Shown: piece after piece, positions 1 to 11,228 of the stretch | Position numbering within the stretch: position 1 is the first letter of the stretch | How the letters are laid out: every line of letters starts with the position of its first letter | Assembly (NCBI GenBank): GCA_963922205.1 | Contig: CAWUHX010000081.1 | Span: 558,001-622,000 of the forward strand | Direction of reading: 5' to 3' | Length of the DNA stretch: 64,000 nucleotides | From: Romanomermis culicivorax | Lineage: Eukaryota; Nematoda; Enoplea; Mermithida; Mermithidae | Notes under the pieces: generated by a model | Told to the model about the DNA's origin: nothing | Seen by the model: the letters and a program-made list of their open reading frames with translations, nothing else | Database searches by the model: none | Program-made: the position numbers and the translations under genes

Positions 1-182
1 CCCTCCCTGGCCCGAAATAAAAATCGTCAAACACCCACTGAACTTTTTCTAAGACAGTTTAAAAAAATAATTTTATGGATATTTTATATGAAAAACATGC
101 TTGCCAAGCTTTTTTGCCCATCCACGCCCTCGATAAAAGTCCGAGGACCCTCCACCTGGAAAATTTTTGCCGTGCATGTCTG
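1..182. mobile_element. Family F short element, right part only
   Basis: The sequence up to position 182 matches the right half of the complete family F copy at 53304-53753: both share TCGTCAAACACCC, a GAAAAACA(T/G)GCTTG stretch and the terminal GCCGTGCATGTCTG. The left end lies outside the window. The element sits in or next to the first large intron of the minus-strand DESI2-like gene. Confidence 0.6.
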
Positions 183-331
183 GACCTGACCCTCCCAGAC
201 CTCTGAGCTATACGTTACAGTACATATATAAAAATAAAACAAAAGCTAAATAACATTTCACCATTTGATACCCAAAAGTCAGGTTATTATTAAAAAACGC
301 ATCAATTTGCGATCTCGTAAGTGTGGTTTAC

Positions 332-600
332 CTAAATTTGAAATTATCGCCTAATTCTTCGGCGTCGCGAGGATCCGTCTTAAAAATTCCTGAACACGTT
401 AACGGATGACCGCCATACGAGTATTCAGAAGCATAAACTTCGACGCCGCTATGGTATATACCGAGCCCCATATTAGCCAAATATCCGTTAACCCAGTACT
501 GAAAATGAAACAAAATTATCTTCAAATCAAAATGAACATTCATAATTTTGTCATCACATACCATGTCGTAGATATTCAAAATGACGGGTTCCTGAGCCAT
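332..600 (-). CDS. DESI2: DESI2-like PPPDE isopeptidase, first two exons (partial)
   Basis: This is the 5' part of a desumoylating isopeptidase 2 / PPPDE-domain thiol hydrolase, a cytosolic enzyme proposed to remove SUMO or ubiquitin. Exon 1 is 600-562 (13 residues, MAQEPVILNIYDM). A 63-base intron with GT..TTTTCAG follows, then exon 2 is 498-332, ending in phase 2 before gtaaac. The spliced protein reads NIYDM-YWVNGYLANMGLGIY, then HSGVEVYASEYSYGGHP and SGIF, and ends DNFKF; this aligns residue for residue with the start of animal DESI2. The catalytic His of the PPPDE family is present in IYHSG. The catalytic Cys (NCNHF region) would be in exons beyond the left edge. The ATG at 600 is chosen because the family starts a few residues before VILNVYDM. 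Family assignment is firm; exact orthology is inferred. Confidence 0.9.
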
Positions 601-770
601 TATAATTTTACAAATGTAAGAAAATAAGGCGCAGTAGGGGAGCAAAAGCTCGTATTGTAGCGAACGTTGAATTTAACTCGAGTTGAAGATTCTACACGCG
701 AAATTTTCTAAGAATCCACTACTACTTGGGTTGCATTATTGGAGTGGAATCTAAAAAATAGCATGACTAT

Positions 771-1148
771 CATACATGTAACGGGGTCCCAAGGTCTGGG
801 GCGAGTTGGGCCATTTTTTTTGGGCCGGGGGTCAGTAATTCCCAAACTTTTGGGGGAAGGGGTCTTTGAAGGAAAAAATTCGAAAAATAGTAATTTTATC
901 CTAAAAAGATCGAAAAAATCTATTCATGGTGCGAAGCGCCGAGAAAATTGACGTTTTTGACCATTTTTTGTTCAAAAATTGACATTTTTCAGTATTTTCC
1001 CGATAAAAAGTATGGGGGTTCCAACGGCTACCATGGCTAGCCATAGGATTGGAAAATCCTGATGGGGGGGCGGTCGCCCAATAGCTAGCCACTTCGTCGA
1101 CGATTTCTGGGAGGGTTCCCATAGCACTTCCCCCCAATTACATGTATG
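771..1148 (+). mobile_element. Family A short inverted-repeat element, copy A1
   Basis: It begins CATACATGTAACGG and ends CCAATTACATGTATG. The flanks are ATGACTAT (763-770) and GTGACTAT (1149-1156), an 8-bp target duplication with one mismatch. Inside are a hairpin at 930-940 (GCGAAGCGCC) followed by GAGAAAAT, and the palindromic stretch around GGCTAGCC. It holds no coding capacity. The same layout recurs in four other copies in this window. Confidence 0.85.
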
Positions 1149-1873
1149 GTGACTATTGAAGTATTAAGTTGAAATTTACAAGAATTATTTTCTAATTCCT
1201 ACACTTCAGATGATTTCAGAAAAAATAAATATTCTTAATCCGACCAACGTGACAGCAAAAGAAGTGAGTGTCCCACAACGCATTTTATAATGTTACAATT
1301 TCAAGTGATCAAGCGAAAGAATCGAACCCTAAAATTCAGGGTAGGATTTCTGAGGCACGATTTCTGGTAGGATTTTGCATATAAATTGTGATGAGTAAAA
1401 AATTCAACCCACTTGAAATTTGTGTAATTTGATGCGTAAGGAATGAAAATTATATTAATTTTATTTGGTAGTCGAAACCATAGCTAAAGTAAGATAACAA
1501 TTAAGGATTTCCGATTTTTGACATACACTTCTTTCAACTTTTGCAGGTATAGGCAGGTTAAACATCGTGTTCTGTAAATTATTAGGCGCGTGAACGGACT
1601 ACAATTTACTGTTGGATTTATAGGTGTAAAGTACCTATTAAAATTACAGCGGCGCTCGAAACATCAAAATTTGAGAGTAAAAATTATCACCTTTCACAAA
1701 ATCACCGTATTTATACTGCTAAAGCTCAGGTGCACCAAAAATTACCATAGTTTAATGATGTCTTCTACCTTCTAACAAAAAATTACGAAAGTTCATGTAC
1801 TGCAAGGGGGTCGCACGATTTGGAGTTTGAACACCATCTAATAATTGCATTTTCGCGACCTTTGTGGGGAATC

Positions 1874-2260
1874 ACGTATACACGTAATTGGGGGGAAGTG
1901 CTATGGGAACCCCCAAAAATCATCGGCCATATGGCTAGCCATTGGGCAACCGCCCACCGAGGATTCCAATCCTATGGCTAGCCATATGGTAGCCGTAGGA
2001 ACCCCTATACTCTTGGTCAGAAAAATACTGAAAAATGTTAATTTTTTGATAAAAATGCCAATTTTTGAACAAATATTGGTCAAAAATGTGAATTTTCTGG
2101 GCGCTTCGCGCCATGAATACATTATTTTCGGTCTTTTTAAAAAAGTACTATTTTTCAGACTTATTTCGTGAAAAAAATCGATTTTTTTTCTTGAGAGACT
2201 CCTCCCCCCCACATTTTTTGGAATTACCAACCCCCCAGATCTCGGGGCCCGGTTACTTTC
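1874..2260 (-). mobile_element. Family A element, copy A2, inverted and decayed
   Basis: In reverse orientation it carries the same body as A1: CACGTAATTGGGGGGAAGTG at its left, GGCTAGCCATATGG in the middle, and the hairpin GCGCTTCGCGCC at 2101-2112. The distal end (near GATCTCGGGGCCCGGTTAC) is decayed and no clear target duplication remains. Confidence 0.65.
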
Positions 2261-2282
2261 TTATTCGCATTGCTACAGTACA

Positions 2283-2610
2283 CAGTGTTTTTTCACGGAA
2301 ATATGTGCCAACGAGAGGCCAAAAAAATTTGTGCCAATCATACAAAAAATTTTTTCTCGCTGGAAACATACTGAAAACTGCGAACAGGTTTTAGGCCAAA
2401 GTTTGGCAAAATAGAATTGAAGCCAAATTTATGGCACTAACATACATACGTAAAAATCGTGCCCACCCTAATTTTCAGCTAATCAAGTCAGTGAGACAAG
2501 GAAAACTGTGCAAGACGACGGTTTGTGATTCAAAAAGGAATGGAATACCGCGAGAATTGAAATATCTCTACGGAATAGTTCGTGAAGTTTATATTTTCCT
2601 TCAATTTTCG
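2283..2610. mobile_element. Family C hAT-like element, left end and body
   Basis: It begins CAGTGTTTTTT and carries GTGCCAA words near the end, then the body shared with 8772-9432: ACTGAAAACTGCG, TTTTAGGCCAAA, AAAATCGTGCCC and TCAGTGAGA. The right end was not identified. Another element with CAGTG ends starts 40 bases further on. Confidence 0.55.
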
Positions 2611-2649
2611 GGTATATACACAAACGGTTAAAATTTTTTGTGTCACCTC

Positions 2650-3111
2650 CAGTGTTTTTTTTGTACTCGGTCCATTTGTACTGGTACAAACGACCCCTCA
2701 AAAACCGTTTGTACTCCAAAATTTGCGAAAAATTGCTGAAAAGAGCATTCATTGTTATAAAATGCAACAAACATGCTGTGAAATATAAATACGTTGGCTA
2801 TTTCCACGAGACACATAAGAAGGCTACAAATTCAGACACATAAAACACTTGATCATGAGGCACATAACATGCACCAGTGAAATACTCCACAAAAAGCTTT
2901 TATTATTATGCCACAGCTGCTAGTTTGTCGTTTTCGATGTGGACGCATAACAAACAAGTCCTACAAAGTCCATTGATACTGAATACTGACAGCCGTTGAG
3001 TAACAAAAAAATTTCTTGTCCAAAAATTTTCGTTTGTACTGGTACAAACGAAGCCCAAATTTTCGTTTGTACTCTGGACCGTTTGTTTGTAAAGTACAAA
3101 AAAAAACACTG
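2650..3111. mobile_element. Family C hAT-like element with GTAC-type ends, complete
   Basis: It starts CAGTGTTTTTTTTGTAC and ends GTACAAAAAAAAACACTG. The flanks are GTCACCTC (2642-2649) and GTCACCCC (3112-3119), an 8-bp duplication with one mismatch. The CAGTG terminus and 8-bp duplication fit the hAT superfamily. Near each end lie several self-complementary TTTGTAC/GTACAAA words. There is no transposase; it is a 462-bp non-autonomous element. Confidence 0.85.
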
Positions 3112-4696
3112 GTCACCCCACATTTTTTGTCCCAAAAACCATGTTTTAGCACAAAAAACACTGACAGTACCCCAATCGAAAATTTTCTGTTACGCGTCAA
3201 GAAAAGTGGTATTGCCGGACTTTACAATATTTTCCTCTGAAACTCATGAAATTCAGTTGAAATCTGCACTTCACAGTTCTCTCAATGGATGGATCATTTC
3301 TTTTTTTCTAAATCACACCCAAACAGGTTTTTTTTATTTGTATATTAAGAGCCAAATGGCTCCCAGGCCTAAATTTTTGGGAACCAAAAATTAGCAATTT
3401 AAGAATATCAAAAAATAGGCTTGTAACACGCTGTGGAATGTAATATAATTATATGGATATTCAACCAGTTGATATACGTACTCAAAAAAAAGTACTGTTC
3501 AAAATTTTATTTTAAATCAGTGTTTTTCTGTTACAGGCCTCTTCCTACAGTGTACAAAGATCGGCCAAAAAATCTTTGTACAAAAAAATTTTTGAATGCA
3601 AACAAAATCGATATTCCGTGTATTTTTGCAGAAACCTTCTTCAAAGATAGCACTTGAGTTAATGCCCTTCTTGCACAAAAGTATAGGGCATTGAAAAATG
3701 CAGCTTCTGTTTTTATTCCTTCCATTGTTTCCTATCTTTCCGGTGCGTAGTGTCGAGAATTTTTTTATATGTTGGCATTCTAACATGCTGAAAAATCAAT
3801 TTAAAGATAACTTATTGAATAAGAATCAGGTTCAAATTTTCTGTGCAAAAACATTTCTTTATCACTATACAATTTAAAAATTCACTACTTTCATATGTTT
3901 GAAAAACTTCAAGTAAAATTCAAAATTCCTGGAAATCACTTCCATGATGGATATGAATCCAAACTCGGCTTTATGTTCAAAATTTTAGTAACAAAAAAGT
4001 TGTAAAAATTTAGATTTTGACCTCTGAAATGCACCGAAATTCATCTTCCGCATGTCAAATCCCCAAATTTTTTCCCTCCTTCAGAATCCATTCCCCCAGA
4101 AAGTATGATTTGTGGAAAAACAGTGGGACCATACCTGTAAGACCTCTTTTTTCTTCGCTAGAAATGAACTGAAAACTGCGAAGAGGTATTAGACCAAAAG
4201 TTTAATAAAATTGTGATAAAAGCTACATTTACTGCAGTGATATACGTAAAAATCGTGCCCTGCCCACACTATTTCTTAATTAATCACGTCAGTGAGATAG
4301 AAAGGCTGTGCGAAAAAATTGGCTCACGATTCAAAAAGAAACAGAATTTTACGAGAAATTAAATAACCTCTAGAATTGTTTCGGAAGTTTATATTTTCTT
4401 TCAATTTTCGGCTACGAATTTTTTTATAGCATAGGAATATTGGAATTTTTACGGATGGCGGTGGCCACGCCAAAATTTCTCTGACGCCGGTTTTCGGGGG
4501 TTTTCATGATGAAGGGAAGAGAGAACAAGTGAAATTATGCATGGGAAAAGCGCCAAAATTTGGAAGAGCCTCAACAGCGCTGCACCCTTGGGGCGCAGCT
4601 GCTGTACCCTAAGCCTGAGGAAAATTTTAAAGGAAAAATAAACTCAAATTAGATTTCCAAATTCGTTGACTTTCGACAATAAAGCGCGTCCCTAAT
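3112..4696. repeat. Gene-free stretch of decayed family C sequence
   Basis: No gene was recognised. CAGTGTTTTTCTG at about 3519 with GTACAAAGATCGGCC words marks a GTAC-type left end. Its body (to about 3745) matches in reverse 54330-54400 and 55997-56170, which is how the insertion history at 54400 was worked out. From 4140 to 4430 the other family C body (AAAATCGTGCCC, TCAGTGAGA) reappears without ends. Confidence 0.5.
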
Positions 4697-5262
4697 CAGT
4701 GTTTTTTTGTGCCAAAACATGGTTTTTGGCACAAAAAAATTTGCGGCGGCCACTGCCATCCGTAATTTACCCGGAATATTAATTGAGGATGTCTGCGATT
4801 GCTTATGCTTGAAGGCAATTAAATCGAAAGTTGCGTAAATTTTCGGTCGAGGCATGTGCCAAAGATCATACCTGTAAGACCTCCGACCAATTGGGGGGGG
4901 GGGGGTAAATCCGAAATTCAGGGGGGGGGAGGGGTCGAAAATCCGAAATTTTGGGGGAGGGGCTCGAAAAAGTCGAAATTTTCCCCATAAACATACACTT
5001 TTTGGCCAATTTTTTTTTACAGGGGGGGGTTGGGTAACCCCCCCCCCCCCAATTACAGGGTTGGCCAAGTTGGGGGGGGGCGGGGCAATACACGTATGAT
5101 TGTAATCATTGAACCATGGCGAAGCGCCGACAAAATATTGACGTTTTCAGCCCTCAAAATGTTAAAAAATCATGGAAATTTAGTCTTTCGGGCAATTTTC
5201 AAAATTTTTTGTTCCATTACATATTTTTTGTGCCAAAAACCATTAAGCACAAAAAAACACTG
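4697..5262. mobile_element. Family C element with GGCAC-type ends, carrying a family B insertion
   Basis: The left end is CAGTGTTTTTTTGTGCC and the right end is GCACAAAAAAACACTG; the first 35 or so bases of both ends are inverted copies including ATGGTTTTTGGCACAAAAAA. No matching 8-bp duplication is visible (TCCCTAAT against CTCGGATG). A family B element starts inside it at 4867. Confidence 0.65.
4867..5098 (+). mobile_element. Family B short element, G/C-tract rich, rearranged right end
   Basis: It begins CATACCTGTAAGACC, followed by TCCGACC and long G runs, as in the copies at 6277, 50944 and 53501. The right part contains the diagnostic GGTTGGCCAAGTTGGGG, but then ends ACACGTATG, with no duplication of the left flank CCAAAGAT; the right end is probably rearranged. 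Its homopolymer C and G runs (up to 13) are likely to be unstable or misassembled. Confidence 0.6.
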
Positions 5263-5544
5263 CTCGGATGCTCAAATTTTGTTCTTATTCCATCGTCACA
5301 ATGACAGTAATCCGAAGCAGATGTCCGATTTTTCGGGAGTTTTCAAAAACATATTGTTAAATCTTCTACATCATCCGGGAGCATCGAGTTCTATTCTGAT
5401 ATCTGGTAGAAATTAGATCATGTCTAGGATTACATGATTATTTCAACTGATCAAGTGTAAGTGTTAGTCATTACTGAATTGAGCGCCTTCAGATTACTGT
5501 GTTCAAATCTCGTGATGGCTTAGAAAAATCGAGTGCTCCGCTGC

Positions 5545-5962
5545 ACCACAGTTTTTTCCTCAATCGACGCTTTTTGAGGAACTTTTTTTGAAATTGAGGA
5601 AAATTTTTTTGTGCTTAGGCACCACTTTGAGGAAAAATTTTTTGATGGTTTCCTGTCTGGTCTGGAGATGCATTTTTACGCATAAAGACCTCCGACCAGT
5701 TGGGGCCCTAGAAAATTTATTCCACAATGCTTGTAGATTGGGCTTTAAAGTCGAGCTTTTCAATTTTTTCTTCAATTTTAATGTATTGACTTCCCTAAAA
5801 ACACCGGAAGGCTTGAAAAAACTCATAAACAGTGCGATAAAGCGTCTGTGAGCATTTCAAAGCAAAGAAACGAAGATTTTAAGACGAAAAAAAATTTTCC
5901 ACATGTGGAAAAAAATTTGACCCCTTTCTACATTTGTGGAAAGAAGTTCGTGGAAAAAACAG
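5545..5962. mobile_element. Family D element with GAGG-type left end and GTGG-type right end
   Basis: The left end region (5549-5640) has CAGTTTTTTCC and repeated CCTCAA/TTGAGG words; the right end region (5890-5962) has repeated CCACA/TGTGG words and closes GGAAAAAACAGTG. The middle (5720-5860; AATGCTTGTAGATT, TTCAATTTTAATG, AACACC.GAAGGCTT) is shared with 9868-10020, whose ends carry CCCC/GGGG words instead. No clear target duplication was found. Confidence 0.55.
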
Positions 5963-6276
5963 TGCTTTAAAAATGACCTGCTGATCTCTAATAGTTATCA
6001 AAAACCATACTCTGATCAAAGTCGCCCCTGATCAAAGTCACCCCACTTTACCTTATAGCTTTTAATTATCAATAGATTATGAATAAATGTTTCATCCTGT
6101 GTCATTTTTTTGAGGATTTGACGAAAAGCAAGATTTTTCTCGGTTTATTTTACCAAAGTCTTTTTGCGGTCTTTAAAAAGATTTTGACATCTGTGTGATT
6201 AAAACTTTACGAGTCCAAGTGGGAATTCTTGCTGGTTGAAGAATCAAAATTCTTGGTTGCTTCCTTAGTTTTTGAA

Positions 6277-6470
6277 CATACCTGTAAGACCTCCGACCAG
6301 TTGGGGGGGGGGGGGGGTAGAAAAAAGTCGAAATTTTTCCCAAAAAAATCATACACTTTTTTGCAAATTTTTTTTAAATTTTTTCCAAACGGGGGGTGAG
6401 TTGGATGATGTTGGGTACATGCAGAGCACCCCATGGAGGGGGGGTATGCGGGGGGTATTACCCCCGTCTT
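6277..6470 (+). mobile_element. Family B short element, right end unclear
   Basis: It starts CATACCTGTAAGACC, followed by TCCGACCAGTTGGGG and a C/G-poor centre AAATTTTTTCCAAAC, matching the copies at 50944 and 53501. The right end has diverged (GGTACATGCAG or beyond) and no duplication is visible. Confidence 0.6.
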
Positions 6471-7423
6471 AGATTTGGAAATTCATTTACTACCCCCATA
6501 AAAACAGCTCACTCTAGCAAAAAATTTTGGTAGACTTCATCTTCTCGCCAGTAGGTTATACCAATTCGAGAAAAATTGCAGAATGTGTGATTCTGAGGAA
6601 TTACTCACTGCTCTTTTTGACACATTTACTGAGCAAATGATAATGGAAAAGTATGCAACTTCTGTGCCATATAGCGATTTTTAGGAAAGGATATCAGCAC
6701 ATTAATTATATACTACTTGTAGGAAATCATTATAAATATAATTGGAGATGAAATAATGACTTATGTATATGTGATTAATCAAAAAATCGCCCCTTGGGAA
6801 GAAAAACATTATGTTCTTAAAATCTTTCCTCTTCATACTCTCCTTTCCTTTTTCCCACCTCTGCGTTGGGTCTTCTGTGCGCATATGGTTGTATTTCTCC
6901 ACCCAAGCTGTGGCATACTTTCCTGCTAAGAGTTGAGACATGCGAGGTCCGTTGAAACTCGTGGTTCATAATCTAATGGGATCCACATTCGGCAGCAACA
7001 CTTTCAATTGGAAGCACTGTTCGAAGCCTAATCAGTGATGGGATAAGCCCATACTGCTGAAGATGCTGGTTGAAACAATGTTTCCAAACGTATGTTGTGC
7101 CCCATTCTTGAAATGTGCAGGAATCAGTTGGCACAACAGTGTGATAAGTGTGACTATTCTGTACGTATAATTACTGTATTAAAGTTGCATGTTATTTGAC
7201 TGTAAAAAGCATAAAGTAGGGGCATTATTCATTTTTGTAAGTTCTATGTGGTTAGAGTACTACAACTTCCCCCTCCTTCGCAAAAAGTTGGGAGCAAGAA
7301 AAAAGGTCACGGCATATTTCAAGTACTACCCTTAAACTTTACGATTTTACCCCTACCTAAATTTTCGACCTTGGGGACCTCTGGGTACATGGTTGACCAA
7401 GTTTCCTCCCCAACCCCCCTAAG
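6471..7423. other. Gene-free stretch
   Basis: No gene is visible. The final 170 bases (about 7255-7423: runs of C, GACCTTGGGGACCTCTGGG, GGTACATGGTTGACCAAG) look like an old family B copy next to the family A element that follows. Confidence 0.4.
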
Positions 7424-7863
7424 CATACGTGTAACGGATCCCTGAAGTCTGGGTGGGGGTTGGGCCACTTTTTTGGGGCTGGGGGTCAGTAATTCCCAAA
7501 ATTTTGGGGGAGGGGTCTCTGAAGGTAAAAAAATTCGAATTTTTGACGAAAAAAGTCCGGAAAATGGTTCAAAAAATAGTAATTTTTGTCTAAAAAATGA
7601 TGAAAAAATTTATTTATGGCGCGAAGCGCCGAGAAAATGATGTTTTTGACCATTTTTTAATGAAAAATTGACATTTTTCATTAAAAAATTGACATTTTTT
7701 AGTATTTTTCCGATCAAAAGTATGGGGGTTCCTAGGGCTACCATGTGGCTAGCCATAGGATTAGAAAATTCTGGGGGGGGCGTTCGCCCAATGGCTAGCC
7801 ATATGGATGACGATTTCTGGGGGGGGGGGGTTCCCATAGAACTTCCCCCCAATTACATGTATG
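7424..7863 (+). mobile_element. Family A element, copy A3
   Basis: It begins CATACGTGTAACGG and ends CCAATTACATGTATG. The flanks CCCCTAAG (7416-7423) and CCCCCAAG (7864-7871) form an 8-bp duplication with one mismatch. It contains the hairpin GGCGCGAAGCGCC at 7619-7631 followed by GAGAAAAT, and GGCTAGCC palindromes. Long G runs occur at 7820-7831. Confidence 0.85.
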
Positions 7864-8771
7864 CCCCCAAGTATAGGTATGTTTTTGAAATGTAGTCTGC
7901 CCGACTGAAAAATCATTGAATATGAATTCACTGAAAAATTAAATCTTCTGCCTAGGAAATAAAAGCTGTAAAGGTTCATTTGCCAGCGTTCTAGAATATC
8001 AAAATTCCAGAAAAATTTTTGGCACTAGGCGCCGAACAAGTTTTCATTGTTATCTTTTTATCAAAGTTTACTGTTTGATTTACCTGTTATATCAAAATTA
8101 GGTTGTTTTATGTCGTCAAAGAAATATAAGATATAAAGGTTATGCTGTTGAATTATTCTCTTGCTCATGTAAACTCACTTAAATATTCATCTACAAACAG
8201 TTCATATGTAGCTCGAGTCTTTTTGCAAAAAAAATGTCGGTTTATTGGAGGAATAAGATCCAAGTTAATGAGAAACGTTCAAAAATCACATTAGAAATGA
8301 TTTTGAGCGGTTTTTAAGCAAGGAAACTAAAAAAATTGATTTTTCCCCATGAGGAAAATTTTTTTGGGGTTTTTTCTCAAATGGGGCAAAAAGTTTTGAG
8401 CAAAAAAAAAAACACTGGCTCGCACCACTGTTTTTTCCCCAAATCGTGCTTTTTCGGGAAAAATATTTTAGGCACTTTCCCCATTTGGGGAGAAAATTTT
8501 GGGGATCGGGTACAAAAAAGATGCATTTTGGTGCATTTTAGAAGGTCATAATCTCAAAATTTTCCGGCGCGAAAAGTTTAATTATCATTATGAAAAGTTT
8601 AATTATCATTACGAAAAGTTTAATTAACATTATTACCTAGCTCAGGCGCGGCTTTTGGCATGTCTACCTTTATTGATCACTTAATCTATAATAGTTTTCA
8701 TCATCTCAACCGTATTAGCTCATGTTTTAACTGGTAATCTTCAATATTTTATCATGATATTTAATGGAGAT
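7864..8771. repeat. Gene-free repeat-derived stretch with a triplicated 24-mer
   Basis: Positions 7890-8040 share TCTAGAATATC and GGCGCCGAACAAG with 11608-11750 and, inverted, with 15400-15530. Positions 8336-8512 hold two facing sets of end motifs with CCCC/GGGG and GAGG words around AAACACTG and CACTGTTTTTTCC. At 8573-8633 a 24-base unit (GAAAAGTTTAATTATCATTA) is repeated almost three times in tandem. No gene was recognised. Confidence 0.5.
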
Positions 8772-9432
8772 CAGTGTTTTTTTGTGCACGGACATTTGTA
8801 TCAATTGGCACAAGAGGCGAAAAAAAGTTTGTGTCAATGGCACAAAAAATTTTTTCTACTAGAAAAATAACTGAAAACTGCGGAAAAGTTTTAGGCCAAA
8901 GGCTTGATAAGAAGTTGGCGTTTAACGCATTAATTTTTTTGTAAAAATCGTGCCCAACCCGATTTTCAGCTGACCATGTCAGTGAGATCGACAAACAGTG
9001 TAAAGGCTAGTGAAAATAAAGTCGAAAATTGAGTAAATTTTTGGTTAAAACTACTAACGACGTCAATTTTTATTTGAATTAATCGAACACAAAAAATAAA
9101 AAATTCAGTTTTGAGTCCGAATCTGACCGAATGAACAGAGAATATTCAGAATTTCTTTTCATTCATCAGTCATTGACAGCCTATAAAAATTCTTGAAACA
9201 ATGCTAATACACTGTTCGAAGCGTAATCGTTCGCGTTCGGGTCAAATATACCAATAGGAAATATAACATTCATTGAATCGGCGCAAAGGCCGAAAAGTTT
9301 TTGCATTTTCAGCCACCAAAACGTTTAAAAATCAAGGAAATTTAATGTTTGACCAGCTAAAGTTTGGTGCCAATTGGCACAAATGCCCAAAATTTTATGT
9401 GCCATTCCAATTTTTTGTAAAAAAAAACACTG
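8772..9432. mobile_element. Family C hAT-like element with GGCAC-type ends, complete
   Basis: It starts CAGTGTTTTTTTGTGC and ends TTTTTTGTAAAAAAAAACACTG-like sequence (CACTG at 9428-9432). The flanks ATGGAGAT (8764-8771) and ATGAAGAT (9433-9440) form an 8-bp duplication with one mismatch. GTGCCAATTGGCAC-type palindromes are present near both ends. Internally it has AAAATCGTGCCC, TCAGTGAGAT and the hairpin CGGCGCAAAGGCCG at 9279-9292. It has no coding capacity. Confidence 0.8.
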
Positions 9433-9734
9433 ATGAAGATTCACATTTTTTCCTTGACACAGTTTTTGAGAAAGATCAATACATCAAATCTCTAAGGTTT
9501 TCGAAGCGATTATTTCTCTCCTAATCAATTCAAAAGCTTCATGGAAGTAGTTTTCTGAAATTTCTTCTCTTCTTACTCATATCTTTTCGGCCAAGTTCGT
9601 GAGAGTTTACGGATGAATTATACTGGTTTTAAAATTTTTCGAATAAAATTCTAGAAATTACGACTTTTGAACACAAAATTCGAATCTAATTCTTGATATA
9701 AATGTTCGGAAAATTGATATTTCTGCGTCGCAGA

Positions 9735-10110
9735 ATGTCAATACCCGAAAATTTTTTCTGGCGCTTCGCGCTGTAAAGATTACCATCTTTTTTCGGTTCT
9801 CGCTTGTCATCAGAAAGGACTTAACCGTCGATTTCTCATGTATTTCGAAGTCATTATGCTCTTGGATAGTTTGCTGGAAAATTTGTTATACAATGCTTGT
9901 AGATTAGACTTCAAACTCGAAAATTTCAATTTTTTCCTCAATTTTAATGAATTAACGGCTGTAAAAACACCAGAAGGCTTAGAAGCTCAAAAACACTCAA
10001 ACAAAGCGTCTATGAGCATTTTTAGGCGAAAAAACGACGTCGGGAAAATGGGGAAAAAAATTTTGACCCCTTTCCCCATTTGGGGAAAAGGCCCGGGGGG
10101 CAGGGTTTTT
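9735..10110. mobile_element. Family D element body with GGGG-type right end
   Basis: It contains the hairpin GGCGCTTCGCGC (9760-9771), then the body shared with 5720-5860 (AATGCTTGTAGATTAGACTT, TTCCTCAATTTTAATG), then a right end with TTTCCCCATTTGGGGAAAAGG in place of the GTGG words at 5890-5962. No duplication was identified. Confidence 0.5.
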
Positions 10111-10940
10111 TTACACACAGCAACCATGGTTGGCGGGCATTGGGTTTTTGGGTTGATGGGTTTTTTTGGGGTTGGAAAATTTGATATTTCTGGGTTTTTG
10201 GTTCTTTGAGAAGAAAATTCATTTTTTCCATTTTGTTCTCACTTCCTGATTTAACAATCAGATTGAGAGTTGAACCGACTTTATTAAATAAAATGGAGTC
10301 TTTTCTGACACTTACATGGCAACAGATTTGAGATGAGATCTCACAACAAACAAAGTAAATGCTATCGTAAATTTTCAATTCAGGAGACTGTTTAGCGCTA
10401 TTCGATTCGGTTCCTCCTATGACTGTTCTATTGATTGAGTTGAGTTATTCTAATCGAAAAGCTAAAGATTTATATTCAATAAGTTTAACTTATGTTTGAA
10501 TTGTCTTTTGGCTGACGTCGATTTGATTCGGTAGTTTATCTGAATATTAGGCAGATTTTACTGCTCATGAGTCGTGACATTTTACTGCTCATGAGTCGTG
10601 CTAGTGAGCAATACACTGCATTACTTGTAACTGCTAAAGTTTTTGTTATGCCTACTGCTGACAGCCATCAGCATTTCGTGAGCTGACTTGAGCAGCCCTA
10701 AAAATTTGAGGGAGACAGCAGACTCACTGGAGAAAGTGGCAGCTGATGGCTTTTTTTGGTCCGAAAATGGGCTGAAAATGGACCGCCCAGTATGCTGGTT
10801 GAAAGGCTGTAAGCAGTATGAATGTTGAAGATAGAAACATCAAACTTTTTTTCCGTCTGCAAAGTCACAATTTACAAGCAACTCAATAAATAAATGATCT
10901 CAACAAGTGAAAATGAAGAAAAAATATCTTTCGTTACAAA
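10111..10940. other. Gene-free stretch with one tandem duplication
   Basis: No gene was recognised. At 10556-10608 a 27-base unit (TTTTACTGCTCATGAGTCGT) is duplicated in tandem. Positions 10670-10800 contain AGCTGA/CAGCTGATGGC words in both orientations but no clear element ends. Confidence 0.4.
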
Positions 10941-11228
10941 ATGCTGGAGAGCGGCCAAAAATCTGCAATGCAATATTGGTTGAAGGAAGGACCTTCGTTC
11001 CAAAAAATTGCCTTGAGAGAACGTTTTTTAAGACTAATAGGCAAGCAAGCGAATTTTTTTTCGTCATGTTATAATCAGGTGTTTTCTATTTTGGTGTCCA
11101 CTGCGTCATCAGAGCGTAATTTTTCAAAATTTGCCTTTGTTCACACCAAGTTGCATAATCGATTGTCATCTGCATCGGTCTCGAAAAGCTATAGTCTTCA
11201 TAAAATTCAATACCAAAAAATTTTTTGA
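10941..11228 (+). pseudogene. hAT transposase C-terminal dimerisation domain, relic
   Basis: An open frame of 95 codons matches the C-terminal end of hAT transposases: YWLKEGPSFQKIA, then FSILVSTASSERNFSKFAF, then HNRLSSASVSK. The S(A/S)SER.FS core followed by (R/H)NRL is the signature of the hAT dimerisation domain. The frame has no catalytic RNase-H core or BED finger upstream, so it is a 3' fragment. It is the only intact stretch of hAT coding sequence in the window besides the decayed pieces at 54803-55325, and could be a remnant of the source for the many hAT-like short elements; that link is inference. Confidence 0.75.

Noticed and set aside
4867-7831. G and C homopolymer runs considered as G-quadruplex regulatory sites
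   Set aside because: They are constituents of family A and B elements and the most error-prone parts of the sequence; position relative to genes is not conserved.
8571-8640. Tandem repeat considered as a CRISPR array or regulatory array
   Set aside because: Only three units, directly adjacent without spacers, in a eukaryotic genome.
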